A stretch of 64,000 nt of DNA from Microbulbifer sp. Q7 (GCF_001639145.1 NZ_LROY01000002.1:1334501-1398500), one strand, 5' to 3'; shown: positions 37,821 through 47,268, counted from the first letter of the stretch. Translations and numbers: made by a program. Notes: generated from the letters alone by a model not told the origin.

Positions 37821-39170
37821 TTACGCCATGGCCCGAGCGGTATCATCCAGCGCACGGTGCGCCTTTTCCACCAGCTCGTCAATCTGTTCCGTCGTCATAA
37901 TCAGCGGCGGAGCAATGATCATGGTGTCGCCGGTGGCGCGCATGACCAGACCATTCTTGATGCTCATATCGCGGCACACCGCACCGGCGGTGCACTTGTC
38001 ATCAAAGCGTGCACGGCTGCCCTTGTCTTTCACCAGCTCCAGCGCGCCTACAAGCCCGAGGCTGCGCGCCTCACCCACAATGGGGTGCTCCGCCAGCTCT
38101 GCCCAGCGCTTGGCCAGGTATGGCCCGGTGTTGTCGCGGACGTTTTCGATGATTTTTTCATCACGCAGGATATTGATGGTGGCAATGCCAGCCATACAGG
38201 CTGCCGGGTGCGCGGAGTAGGTATAACCGTGGGTAAATTCGCCACCTTTGGCCTTGATGACGTCGGCAACGCGATCACTCACCATGGTACCGCCCAGCGG
38301 GAAGTAACCATTGGTCACCGCCTTGGCAAAGGTCATCAGATCCGGCTGCATACCGTAATAGTCTGCACCAAACCACTCACCGGTGCGCCCGAAACCGAAG
38401 ATCACTTCGTCCATCACCAACAGGATGTCGTACTGATCCAGAATTTTTTTGATTTCCGGCCAGTAGGTCTCTGGGGGAATGATCACGCCACCGGCACCCT
38501 GAATTGGCTCGGCGATAAAAGCCGCTACCTTGTCCGGGCCCAACTCCTGGATCTTCTCATCCAGACAGCGCGCCGCATGCACACCGAATTCTTCCGGTGA
38601 CATGTCGCCACCCTCACCAAACCAGTACGGCTGCTGAATGTGCTCGATATAGTCCAGCGCCTGAAACTGCTTGTGCATGCCGCTCATGCCGCCGAGGCTG
38701 GCACCACCGATGGTGGAGCCGTGGTAACCATTCTTGCGGGAAATAACGATGCGCTTTTCGGGCTGCTCTTTGAGGTCCCAGTAGCGGCGGATGATACGCA
38801 AGTTGGTGTCGTTCGCTTCACTACCGGAACCGGTGAAGAAGACATTGTTCATCCCCGCCGGAGTCACGTCGGCCAGCATGTCAGCAAGCTCGATGGACGG
38901 CACGGTGGTGCACTGGAAAAAGCTGTTATAGAACGGCAGCTTGTTCAGCTGCTCGTAGATGGCCTCGCTGATTTCACGACGGCTGTACCCCAGGTTACAG
39001 CACCACAGGCCCGACATGCCGTCCAGCATCTGGTGGCCATCAATATCGGTGATGTAAGCGCCCTCGGCACTGGTAATCACCCGGGTGCCCTGATTACCCA
39101 GATCGTTGAAATCGGTAAACGGGTGCAACAGGTGCTCGCGGTCATGTTGTTGTAACTGGCTCTTGTTCAT
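37821..39170 (-). CDS. class III aminotransferase (putrescine/polyamine:pyruvate type, SpuC-like)
   Basis: A 449-residue PLP enzyme. Motifs: LDGMSGLWCCNLGYSRREI, FFTGSGSEANDTNLRIIRRYW, ISRKNGYHGSTIGGASLGG, IQGAGGVIIPPETYWPEI, LLVMDEVIFGFGRTG and FAKAVTNGYFPLGGTM with the PLP lysine. This set is typical of SpuC and related omega-amine:pyruvate transaminases. AGGAGTGA precedes the ATG. With the downstream PuuA-like ligase it forms a polyamine-use operon, probably fed by arginine-derived putrescine. A perfect palindrome lies 53 bases upstream. Other omega-amines remain possible. Confidence 0.92.
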   Translation of the reverse strand: MNKSQLQQHDREHLLHPFTDFNDLGNQGTRVITSAEGAYITDIDGHQMLDGMSGLWCCNLGYSRREISEAIYEQLNKLPFYNSFFQCTTVPSIELADMLADVTPAGMNNVFFTGSGSEANDTNLRIIRRYWDLKEQPEKRIVISRKNGYHGSTIGGASLGGMSGMHKQFQALDYIEHIQQPYWFGEGGDMSPEEFGVHAARCLDEKIQELGPDKVAAFIAEPIQGAGGVIIPPETYWPEIKKILDQYDILLVMDEVIFGFGRTGEWFGADYYGMQPDLMTFAKAVTNGYFPLGGTMVSDRVADVIKAKGGEFTHGYTYSAHPAACMAGIATINILRDEKIIENVRDNTGPYLAKRWAELAEHPIVGEARSLGLVGALELVKDKGSRARFDDKCTAGAVCRDMSIKNGLVMRATGDTMIIAPPLIMTTEQIDELVEKAHRALDDTARAMA

Positions 39171-39538
39171 GAACTCACTCCTGATTCATAGACCCCCTGC
39201 GATGACCCACAGGCGGCGCTGCAAAATGTGATCACATTTTAGGGGCAAGAATAGAAACAGTGCAACCGCTATTGATCCGGGAAGCAGGCTTTGCCGGACT
39301 GCAGTGACACGACTGGCTCTAGCGTAGCGCCGATTACAGAACAGTAGTTGCGCGCTTTTTGTGCAATTCAGTGACAGAAGCGAAGAAAGTGGGGGAAAAA
39401 CGAGGGGGAGAGTAAGGTCGAATTGTGACCGGCAGGTTGCGGGACCAAACGGTCGAGGGCTGTGCCCCGCGACCGCGTTGGATCAAAGCAATCTATAAGG
39501 GAGAAGCTACGAGAAGCTACAGACAGAAACTTCCCGCT
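39171..39538. other. Intergenic region between the polyamine pair and the cyanophycin-type operon
   Basis: 368 bases without a gene. It contains the 18-bp palindrome at 39223-39240 near the polyamine operon. Near the other end are a perfect 10-bp tandem pair GAGAAGCTAC (39501-39510, 39511-39520) and an imperfect GC-rich inverted repeat (about 39438-39475), possibly a weak terminator for the upstream operon. Confidence 0.6.
39223..39240. promoter_or_regulatory. 18-bp perfect palindrome upstream of the spuC-like gene
   Basis: AAAATGTGATCACATTTT is perfectly symmetrical and ends 53 bases before the aminotransferase start. Its half-site TGTGA recalls CRP/Vfr, but the six-base spacer of a CRP site is missing, so a GntR-type or other dimeric repressor is more likely. 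The binding protein is unknown. Confidence 0.55.
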
Positions 39539-40861
39539 TTACCGAGCAGAGGTAATCGCAACGGATACCGGCTCGATATCCATGGCCACCCCGACCAGCG
39601 AGTACTGATCCTTGGTACCGGATCCGTAGCGCCAATAGCCCAGGGACTCGTCCGTTTGTCGAAAGCGGTACAGCACACCACGACCGGTTTGTTCATCGAA
39701 GGAATAGCGACGCAGCTCACGCATCTCGCTGTTGTCCAGCAGGGAAAAACCGAGCAGCTGATCCAGGCGCGGATTCGCCAGCGCAAAACCCCCGCCCTGC
39801 GTCGCGCGATACCCAAAGGCTTCACTGCCCGTTGTCTGGCTGCCTTCCGCCACCACTTTGCCATCGACCCAGTGCAGTCGGTCGCCGGCGCTCAGCACGC
39901 TCAGCTGTACATCGCGCACCGCAAATGCGCCCTCACCCTCACTTTCACCGTCACCACTAAAGAGGGCATTGCGCCCATCGGCAACAACCAGGTTACCCGC
40001 ACCCAGCACCTCGATGAATTTACCCTCCAGGTTCACCAGCAGCGCGGTATCTTCATCCACACCGAAACCGATCCGCCCGATCGGCTCCGCACTGTGGCCC
40101 AGCGCCCGCACCAGGCGCCCAAGCCGTGCCTTGCGATCAAAGTGCTGATCCACGATCCCCACCGGCAGAAAACCCAGACCGCGGCTGAGCAGCAACTGGC
40201 CGGACTCTTGGCTTTCCATCCCCACGTATTCATCTGTCGCGGGCAGGGTCAACGCGCTCAGTGAATCTCCGGCCGCGATCATGCGGTGACTCATAATCGC
40301 TGCACCGGCACTGGTTCCACCAATTACCGCGCCGCGAGCAAGCTGTACGCGAATGGCCGCGAGGACCGGGGTATCAGCGCCTTCCAGATCAAGAAGCGTA
40401 TCGGTGGTTCTGGTCTGGTCACCGCCCACAAACCAGATACCGCCCACATCCTGCAGACTTTCCGCAAGCGCCTCGTCGCCCCCACCGTTGCGCCATTGGC
40501 TCTCATCCACAGACTTGGTGGACGGGTCGTCTTTCACCGCAATCTGGAGTACGCGTACCTCGCCGGTAAACCCGAATGCGCGCAGATCATCGGTAAACTG
40601 CTGCGCGTAATGCGCGGGCCGCCCGGAAGCTGCCGGCACGATGGCAACATTCGGGTACGCCGCGGGAATCGCATCGATAAAAGCCCGATACACCGCCTGG
40701 TTATCACTGCGCAGGGCGCCACCGACGATCAGCAGGTGACCGGATTGACTAGCAGGCGTCGCCTCCGCCGAAGTCCCGGCGTTCTCCCCACTACAACCCA
40801 GCGTAAAAAGCAGCACTACAAGCAGTAAAAACCGAATGGCTTTCGAACAATTCACACACAT
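39539..40861 (-). CDS. cyanophycinase-like S51 peptidase, predicted lipoprotein
   Basis: A 440-residue protein of the S51 (cyanophycinase/peptidase E) type. From MCVNCSKAIRFLLLVVLLFTLGC a lipoprotein signal is likely (Cys23). The catalytic nucleophile elbow is GGTSAGAAI (Ser184), the glycine-rich GGDQT lies before it, and VDQHFDRKARLGRL carries the expected catalytic histidine (His240). A roughly 170-residue beta-rich C-terminal part is extra compared with small cyanophycinases. The start at 40861 overlaps the upstream AraC gene by 10 bases. It is the last gene of the TonB-receptor operon, and so probably trims beta-Asp-Arg polymer or peptides at the cell surface or in the periplasm. Confidence 0.82.
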   Translation of the reverse strand: MCVNCSKAIRFLLLVVLLFTLGCSGENAGTSAEATPASQSGHLLIVGGALRSDNQAVYRAFIDAIPAAYPNVAIVPAASGRPAHYAQQFTDDLRAFGFTGEVRVLQIAVKDDPSTKSVDESQWRNGGGDEALAESLQDVGGIWFVGGDQTRTTDTLLDLEGADTPVLAAIRVQLARGAVIGGTSAGAAIMSHRMIAAGDSLSALTLPATDEYVGMESQESGQLLLSRGLGFLPVGIVDQHFDRKARLGRLVRALGHSAEPIGRIGFGVDEDTALLVNLEGKFIEVLGAGNLVVADGRNALFSGDGESEGEGAFAVRDVQLSVLSAGDRLHWVDGKVVAEGSQTTGSEAFGYRATQGGGFALANPRLDQLLGFSLLDNSEMRELRRYSFDEQTGRGVLYRFRQTDESLGYWRYGSGTKDQYSLVGVAMDIEPVSVAITSAR

Positions 40862-41259
40862 AATTCCACTCGTAAATAGTCTGAATTTGTCGGACGGAAA
40901 CAGAAATGGCGCGCTGTCTCTGCGCGCGCACCCAGCATGCGCTCGGCACGCGGGCTGCGCCCGTAGGTGTCGCGGAAAGAGCGACTGAAATGAGATGCCG
41001 AACGGAATCCGCATTGCAACCCCACCTCTTCGACACTCAGGGCACTCTCAAACAACAGCGCGCGCGCCCGCTCTAAGCGCAGTTCACGGTAATACCGCGC
41101 CGGTAGCACACCTTTAAAGCGGCAAAAAATACGCTCCAGTTTCTTGACCGAAATTTCCAGATACGCTGCAAGCTCTCCGGTGCGCAACGGTTCGGAAAGA
41201 TTGTTGCGCATCAATACTAATGCCTCGTCCAACAGTTGCTGATCTTGCAATGTCGTCAT
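40852..41259 (-). CDS. AraC-family DNA-binding protein without a sensor domain
   Basis: A 135-residue protein that is essentially only the C-terminal double helix-turn-helix of AraC/XylS regulators: EPLRTGELAAYLEISVKKLERIFCRFKGVLPARYYRELRLERARALL and VEEVGLQCGFRSASHFSRSFRDTYGRSPRAERM. Similar isolated domains occur fused to GATase-1-like regulators (GlxA family), so this could be a broken or minimal form. GGAGGAG precedes the ATG. It sits inside the operon between the isoaspartyl dipeptidase and the S51 lipoprotein, so it likely regulates this locus. Confidence 0.85.
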   Translation of the reverse strand: MTTLQDQQLLDEALVLMRNNLSEPLRTGELAAYLEISVKKLERIFCRFKGVLPARYYRELRLERARALLFESALSVEEVGLQCGFRSASHFSRSFRDTYGRSPRAERMLGARAETARHFCFRPTNSDYLRVELCV

Positions 41260-41271
41260 CTTCTCCTCCCG

Positions 41272-42444
41272 CTAATCAAAGCATCGCGCGGTGCGAAGCT
41301 GGCGATCAAACATTTGCCAGCGCCCCTGCGCCATGACATGGGTGATCTGGAAACGCTGCGGATCTACCAGCATCAGATCTGCATCGCGGCCGGAAGCCAC
41401 CTGCCCCTTGTGCTTAAGCCCCAGGGCGCGCGCCGGGTTGCTGGATACCGCCTGCAGTGCCCGCGACAATTCCACGCCTTCGTCCTGCACGGCACGACGG
41501 AACTCCTCAAACAGACTCGCAATGGAGCCCACTTCGATATCCTGCAGCTCGCCGAGATCGCAGAAGTTGGTGAGTGATCCCTGGGCATCCGAAGAAAAGG
41601 TCAACTGGTCAATGGGGGCACCCTGCTCCAGCGCAAGCGCCAGCGCTTTGCTCGCACGCATCTCGCCGCTGGCCAGGATTTCTTCCGTTGTCGACGTCGT
41701 GAAGTCGATAAAACCACCGGCGCGGGCAAATGCCACACCGTGCTCCAGCAGGGACGGATTGCGGTTCATATGCGTCGGGAAAAACTGGGTGATGGGAATT
41801 TCAGAGTGCTCCACAACATCAAACAGCGGTTGCAGCCGGCCCGCGCCATCTCCCACATGCACACTGACCACACCACCCTTACCGCTCAGAAGACCGGCCA
41901 CCCGCGCATCCGCAGCAATGCGAATCAATTCATCGCGGGTGGGATGGGACGATCGGTGATCGGAAATTGCCAGCTCACCAACACCAATCATGTTGTCTAT
42001 CAGCATGATGTCGCTGCGCACACTACCGGTCAGTGTGTTCACCGGCACCTGATAAGAACCCGTCTGAATGAAACAGGTAAGCCCCTGCGCTTTCAGTGCT
42101 TTGGCTTTGCCGAACAGTTCATTCAGTGTGCGCGTCGTCGCATCGGTGCCAAGGGCACCGATCACCGTGGTCACGCCCGCAGAGAATGCCTCGCGCACAT
42201 CCAGCTCCGGGGTCCGCGAGCCGAAGCCGGCCTCCCCTCCACCGCCGCTGATATGAACCAGCGTATCCACCAGCCCCGGCATCAGCCAGGCACCATCGGC
42301 ATCCACCACCTGGCCAATATCTTCCGGCAGGCTCAGGTGCTGGTCGATTTTGGCCACCCGATCTCCCGCCACCAGGACATCACAGCGGCCGAGACCACGA
42401 GGCGCGAACACCTCTGCATTTTTTATCAGAGTTATTTGAGACAT
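41272..42444 (-). CDS. iadA: isoaspartyl dipeptidase (beta-aspartyl peptidase), amidohydrolase family
   Basis: Splits beta-Asp-X dipeptides such as beta-Asp-Arg. The 390-residue product from MSQITLIKNAEVFAP has the same length as E. coli IadA. Conserved: GGGGEAG with Glu71, GSYQVP (Tyr131), ISDHRSSHP, VSVHVGD (His196), FPTHMNRN (His225 and the substrate Arg), FSSDAQGS (Asp). Two metal sites differ from E. coli: the D-x-H-x-H motif reads DTLVH, with Leu62 for the first His, and the carboxylated-lysine position appears as GEL (Glu157) instead of KC. Activity is therefore likely but not certain. It lies 17 bases after the transporter gene. Confidence 0.85.
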   Translation of the reverse strand: MSQITLIKNAEVFAPRGLGRCDVLVAGDRVAKIDQHLSLPEDIGQVVDADGAWLMPGLVDTLVHISGGGGEAGFGSRTPELDVREAFSAGVTTVIGALGTDATTRTLNELFGKAKALKAQGLTCFIQTGSYQVPVNTLTGSVRSDIMLIDNMIGVGELAISDHRSSHPTRDELIRIAADARVAGLLSGKGGVVSVHVGDGAGRLQPLFDVVEHSEIPITQFFPTHMNRNPSLLEHGVAFARAGGFIDFTTSTTEEILASGEMRASKALALALEQGAPIDQLTFSSDAQGSLTNFCDLGELQDIEVGSIASLFEEFRRAVQDEGVELSRALQAVSSNPARALGLKHKGQVASGRDADLMLVDPQRFQITHVMAQGRWQMFDRQLRTARCFD

Positions 42445-42461
42445 AAATAGCTGCTTGAAAG

Positions 42462-43988
42462 TTAAAAACCGGAAACCGCTGCCACCAGTACCGCCAGCGA
42501 CGCAAACAGGAACAAAGCGCCCTGCAACGGCAAGACAAAGCGAACCCACACACCCCAGTCCAGGCGTGCAGCGCCAAGGCAGCCCATCAGTGCGGCAGAG
42601 GTCGGAACAACGATATTGGTCAGGCCGTCCCCCAACTGGAACGCCAGCACCGCCGTCTGTCGCGTGACTCCGACCACATCCGCAAGCGGCGCCATGATTG
42701 GCATGGTCAACGCGGCCTGGCCGGACCCGGAAGTAATAAAGAAATTAAACACTGTCTGAAACACCAGCATGAACCAGGCGGAGACAGCGCCAGAAACATC
42801 TGCAAGGCCGTTGCCCGCAGAATGCAGAATCGTATTCAGGATACTTGCGCCCTGTGGATCATCACCGCCAAGCAGCAGCACAATGCCTTTCGCAAATGCC
42901 ACTACCATGGCCGCCGGCAACAGTTGCTGAGCACCTTCTTTGAAAGCCGCCGCAGCCTTGTTCGCCGTCAGTCCGTTGAGGCCAAAGGCAATGGCCACAA
43001 TGGCAATCACGATGCCCATAGTGAAAAACTGGCTGGCAATTTCCGGCAGGAAATAGCTGCGCTCGACAACGCCCCAGATCATCCACGCAATACCTGCGCA
43101 AAACAGCAGGAGCACCCACCCATCCCCTCGAGTCATCGTCTGCAGTGAGTTCGCAGACACCGACTTGTCGCGGAATACACGATCGGATTCATAGGCGAGT
43201 GATCGTTCAGGCTGCGACTGGATCCGCCGTGCGTAGTAGATGGTGTAGCCCGCCAGGCCGCAGGTGGCGATAAGCCACAGCACCATGCGCATGCCACTGC
43301 CGGACATTAGCGGCACACCCGCAATGCCCTGGGCAATACTCACCCCGAACGGGTTCATCCACGAGGTCGCGAAGCCCACCTGAGTGGCAACATAAGTCAC
43401 CAGCAGTGCGGTGATACTGTCGTAGCCCATGGTGACCAGTAATGGCACCACAATCAGGGTAAACGGAATCACCTCTTCGCCCATGCCAAAAACCGCACCG
43501 CCAAGGGAAAACAGGAAACACAGAATTGCCAGATAAAAATGCCCCGCTTCACGATTGCGGGCAATCACCTGGAACAGACCGCGCTCCACAGAACCACTGG
43601 CGAAAATCAGGCCAAAGGCACCGCCGGTCAGCAGAATAAAGGCGAAGACACCAATCGACGCGCCCCACTTACTGCCGGACACCATTCCCTCAAACGCAAA
43701 ATTGAGAAAACCGATACCACCACCTTCGGCAAACAGCGACATGCCCGCAGGCTCATCCGATGCCCGCTGATAGCTCGACGGATCAATCACCGTGCGCTCA
43801 GTACCATTGACCATACTGGTCACAGTATCGAAGGTGCCCGCAGGGACCAGAAAGTTCAAAGCGAACGCGACCAGTGCCACCGCCAGCAATATCAGATAGG
43901 TATCCGGCATTGCCCAGGTTTTATTCACTGGCTGCTCCACATCACCGGTGGTGTTACCACAGGTGGCTTGGGTATCGCTTGTCTGCAT
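42462..43988 (-). CDS. YfcC/DcuC-family membrane transporter
   Basis: A 508-residue integral membrane protein with about 12 hydrophobic helices and two re-entrant-looking segments. Motifs WMNPFGVSIAQGIAGVPLMSGSGMRM and SGSGQAALTMPIMAPLADVVGV are typical of the YfcC group in the DcuC/ArsB superfamily, which includes basic amino acid and dicarboxylate carriers. The C-terminal DGLTNIVVPTSAALMGCL repeats the pattern. I use the ATG at 43988; a GTG at 44039 is in frame, and neither has a strong ribosome-binding site. Between the TonB receptor and iadA it is well placed to import beta-aspartyl dipeptides or arginine/aspartate. Confidence 0.85.
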   Translation of the reverse strand: MQTSDTQATCGNTTGDVEQPVNKTWAMPDTYLILLAVALVAFALNFLVPAGTFDTVTSMVNGTERTVIDPSSYQRASDEPAGMSLFAEGGGIGFLNFAFEGMVSGSKWGASIGVFAFILLTGGAFGLIFASGSVERGLFQVIARNREAGHFYLAILCFLFSLGGAVFGMGEEVIPFTLIVVPLLVTMGYDSITALLVTYVATQVGFATSWMNPFGVSIAQGIAGVPLMSGSGMRMVLWLIATCGLAGYTIYYARRIQSQPERSLAYESDRVFRDKSVSANSLQTMTRGDGWVLLLFCAGIAWMIWGVVERSYFLPEIASQFFTMGIVIAIVAIAFGLNGLTANKAAAAFKEGAQQLLPAAMVVAFAKGIVLLLGGDDPQGASILNTILHSAGNGLADVSGAVSAWFMLVFQTVFNFFITSGSGQAALTMPIMAPLADVVGVTRQTAVLAFQLGDGLTNIVVPTSAALMGCLGAARLDWGVWVRFVLPLQGALFLFASLAVLVAAVSGF

Positions 43989-44069
43989 AGGAGTACACCG
44001 CAGTAAAAGGAATAGGATCGGCGGGTGCAAACTGCGCACCCGCCGAGATCAGGTCCTGTGAGACGCCGA

Positions 44070-46934
44070 TCAGAACGCGTAGCCGTAACTCAGGGTGTAG
44101 AAGCGCCCCATGGAGTCATGGTTGAAGTGGTCCACATTGGCCCCGGTACCCAGCACCAGCGGCGGCTCTTCATCCAGCAGATTCTTCACCCGCAGACTCA
44201 ACCAACTGCCGTTGTCAAAGTCGCGCGCCACACTCAGGTCGAAGGTAAGCCAGCTGTCCACTTCCACGTTGCCCTCATCATCGAAGTCAACACGAGACAG
44301 GAAGTACTCAGCGCCCGGCTCGAAGATAGCATCCAGGGTTCGCGGGCTTGGGTCATCGCGATAGCTATGGGTGTAGCGCGCAGAGAGGGTGGAGGACCAG
44401 TCCTCATAGCGCCAGCGCAGGGAGCTGTTGGCCAGCCAGCGCGGATAGGTGTAGTTACCCGCTTCGCTGACAATTCCCAGGGCATCAGAAGGAAGCTTGT
44501 CGAACTCTGAGAGGTAAGTGCCATCCAGAGTAAAACGGAAACTGCCCCAGCTATCGGTTTCGAAATACTGGGTCAGCGCCATGTCGATGCCGCTGGTCTT
44601 CTGCCAACCCAGGTTGGACAGCTGGAAGTGGGCATCCACTACGAATCCGCCTGCCACCTCGAGGCCCGCCTGGCCGGTAGCCAGTTCACCCTCACCGACA
44701 ATCGGGAAGTCACCATTAAAGGCACGCAGGATGAAATCGTCTTCTTCCACGCCGATCAGGTTTTCGTGCTCGATATTCCAGTAGTCAATACTGATTTCGG
44801 TATCCGCGGAGGGCTTCAGCAGGAAGCCAGCGCCCCAGGTAGTCGCGGTTTCCGGTTTCAGATCATCGTTGCTCACCTCTTCGGAAAGCAGTGACTCACC
44901 GGATTCATCGATAAGGCCGTCACAGGCGACCGGTGTTACGCCACAGTCAACCGCGTAACTGGACAGCAATGTGCCAGCACCGACCTGTGCCAGAGATGGC
45001 GCGCGGAAAGAAGTGGACCAGTTGCTGCGGAAAATAATCGCATCGTTGAACGCGTGGCGCAGGGCGACCTTCGGGTTGGCATCGCCGCCGAAGCTGTCGT
45101 AGTGGTCGTAACGCAGGGCCACCTGCAGCTCGGTATCCGTCGCGAGCGGAATCATCTGCTCCATGTACACCGCCCACTGGTTGCGCGATGCGTCAGCAGA
45201 GGTGGAGCTGAAGCCGAGAATCGGCTCAGGATTCAATGTGGTGGAAACCGCATCGCCTGACGGAGTATCTACCACGGTTTCACGGCGGAACTCACCACCA
45301 AATGCGACCTGAATCGCGCCGGCAGGCAGTTCGATCCAGCTGCCTGAGATATTACCGTCGATAGCATACAGATTGGATTTACCACTACGTTTCGCATCGG
45401 TGCGAATCAGGTCGTCCATTTCGGCGATTTGATCAACTTGGCCACCGAACGGGTTATACCAGGCAGTGGTTTTACCGAGATCTTCACAAGTTTCACCTGC
45501 GCCAAAACTAGCACTTGGGCGCGCAAAATCTACGTCCCAGCGATCTACAACCGAACCATCCGTACACAGATTACCAACGCTTGCATTGTAGAAAGCGTCC
45601 GCCTTGTACAGCCCCGAAATACCGCGCTGTTCGGACTCACTGCGCCCCAGATTAGCCGCCACCTCCCAGTTCCAGTCATTCACCTCGCCACGCAGGCCGG
45701 ATACCAGACGCATGGATTCGCTCTCTACTTCTACCGCGCGGGCATCAGGGAATTTACCCCAGGCGAAAATCGGGTAACCGTAAAAATCACTAAAATCACT
45801 CGTCGGGTAATCCGGGTGGAAGGAGCCCTCTTCTACCAGGTCCGCTTTCAACGCTTCCGGCCAGTAGGAATTTTCAGGGTCAAACGGTGCGCGAGAAAAG
45901 TTCGCTGGGGAAGATGTGCCGCGCGACTCACTGGTTTGCAGCATCAAAGTATTGAACCACTCCAGACTATCAGAGATGTCGTAGTTGAAGGTTGCTACGA
46001 CACTGGCGCTTTCATACTCATCCTGGGTAGCGGAAACGGCATTGGTATTGAATTCGCAGTAATCGCCGAAACTTCCGAAACCAAACTGGTCTTCTGGACA
46101 GCCACCAGTTTCGGGGCGCTCGGTCTGGTCGTAATACGCGAGGAACAAGTCGTTAAAGCTCGGGTAGACACCCTGCTGGCTCGGACGCACAGAGTTGGCA
46201 GTCAGCTTGCGATCGCGATCATAAAAGGCATTGCGCGAGAACAGGTCCACCACCACCATGGTGTGGCTGTTCTCACCTTCACGACCCCAGACCCAGTTCA
46301 GGTTGTATTTACCTTCATCACTGCCGGCGGTGGAGTTGCCGTGGGTCAGTGAAATTTCACTGCCAGTGAAATCATCACGCAGAACAAAGTTCACCACACC
46401 GGCCACGGCGTCGGCGCCATAGGTTGCCGCGGCGCCGCTGGGCAGAACTTCGACGCGCTCAATCGCCGACAGCGGAATGGAGTTCACGTCGACGAAGGAT
46501 TCCTGGCCCTTGGCGAAAGAGCTGACAGATACGCGACGGCCATTTACCAGCACCAGAGTGGAGCTGGCACCGAGGCCGCGCAGGGAAACGCCCGCGGCAC
46601 CTACCGGAGTGCTGCTGGACAGAGCGCCGGACGTAGCGGTGGAGAAAGTACCGCTGCCGCCGCCAGTCTGAGAGAGCTGTTGCAGGATTTCGATGGGTGA
46701 GGTTGCACCGGAGGCTTCGATATCCTCACGATTTATCTGTACCACCTGCACCGCACCTTCGGCATCCAGCCCTTTGATATGGGTACCGGTTACCACCACC
46801 TCTTCCACAGCGTCCGCCACTTCCGGCGCTTGCTGTGCAATGGCAAAGGCGCTACCGCTCAGCAGTGAGCAGCCCAGTGCCAGTCGAATGGCTTTGCTTA
46901 GCGGGGATTTGGTCAATTGGGTGTTGTTATCCAT
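44070..46934 (-). CDS. TonB-dependent outer membrane receptor
   Basis: A 954-residue active outer-membrane importer. Signal peptide about residues 1-33 (LALGCSLLSGSAFAIAQQ), a TonB-box-like VEEVVVTGTHI, a plug domain with EILQQLSQTGGGSGTF, VSLRGLGASSTLVLVNGRRV, IPLSAIERVEVLPSGAAATYG and DAVAGVVNFVLRDDF, then a 22-strand-type barrel ending RFYTLSYGYAF with terminal phenylalanine. It belongs to the large, iron-independent group that takes up oligosaccharides and peptides. GGAGGG stands eight bases ahead of the ATG. It leads the operon with a YfcC transporter, IadA, AraC protein and S51 lipoprotein, so peptide or cyanophycin oligomer uptake is inferred. Confidence 0.93.
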   Translation of the reverse strand: MDNNTQLTKSPLSKAIRLALGCSLLSGSAFAIAQQAPEVADAVEEVVVTGTHIKGLDAEGAVQVVQINREDIEASGATSPIEILQQLSQTGGGSGTFSTATSGALSSSTPVGAAGVSLRGLGASSTLVLVNGRRVSVSSFAKGQESFVDVNSIPLSAIERVEVLPSGAAATYGADAVAGVVNFVLRDDFTGSEISLTHGNSTAGSDEGKYNLNWVWGREGENSHTMVVVDLFSRNAFYDRDRKLTANSVRPSQQGVYPSFNDLFLAYYDQTERPETGGCPEDQFGFGSFGDYCEFNTNAVSATQDEYESASVVATFNYDISDSLEWFNTLMLQTSESRGTSSPANFSRAPFDPENSYWPEALKADLVEEGSFHPDYPTSDFSDFYGYPIFAWGKFPDARAVEVESESMRLVSGLRGEVNDWNWEVAANLGRSESEQRGISGLYKADAFYNASVGNLCTDGSVVDRWDVDFARPSASFGAGETCEDLGKTTAWYNPFGGQVDQIAEMDDLIRTDAKRSGKSNLYAIDGNISGSWIELPAGAIQVAFGGEFRRETVVDTPSGDAVSTTLNPEPILGFSSTSADASRNQWAVYMEQMIPLATDTELQVALRYDHYDSFGGDANPKVALRHAFNDAIIFRSNWSTSFRAPSLAQVGAGTLLSSYAVDCGVTPVACDGLIDESGESLLSEEVSNDDLKPETATTWGAGFLLKPSADTEISIDYWNIEHENLIGVEEDDFILRAFNGDFPIVGEGELATGQAGLEVAGGFVVDAHFQLSNLGWQKTSGIDMALTQYFETDSWGSFRFTLDGTYLSEFDKLPSDALGIVSEAGNYTYPRWLANSSLRWRYEDWSSTLSARYTHSYRDDPSPRTLDAIFEPGAEYFLSRVDFDDEGNVEVDSWLTFDLSVARDFDNGSWLSLRVKNLLDEEPPLVLGTGANVDHFNHDSMGRFYTLSYGYAF

Positions 46935-47268
46935 CTTATGTGCCCTCCAGGAATTATTCCTGTCTCCGATTGTTCTCTTGCGATGCTTTTTGGTCGTTCT
47001 TTCTTGCCAGACGGGTACACGAACAGAGTCGACGGCCTCAGTCGGGCAGAGGTTCGTTCAGGATGACAACCGGCGGCGTTCCAGCGCGGCCCAACACTCA
47101 TATGAACAGCAACAGCAAAGCGTCACCAAGTTCAATACGCAGTGTGGGTGGGGAAAATAAGAACGGAAAAAACCGACTTATAGCTTCCTTACGCCCGTGC
47201 AACAGACAGTGACCAGCAAGACCTGATCAATGACGTCACCGAGCCCCGGTCATACCGAGGTGGGGAAG

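Noticed and set aside
39223..39240. CRP/Vfr binding site
   Set aside because: The half-sites TGTGA/TCACA are present but directly abut; the required six-base spacer is missing. Kept only as an unassigned palindrome.
44070..46934. TonB receptor as a siderophore receptor
   Set aside because: No siderophore synthesis or iron-related genes nearby; the operon content points to peptide uptake. Not excluded by sequence alone.
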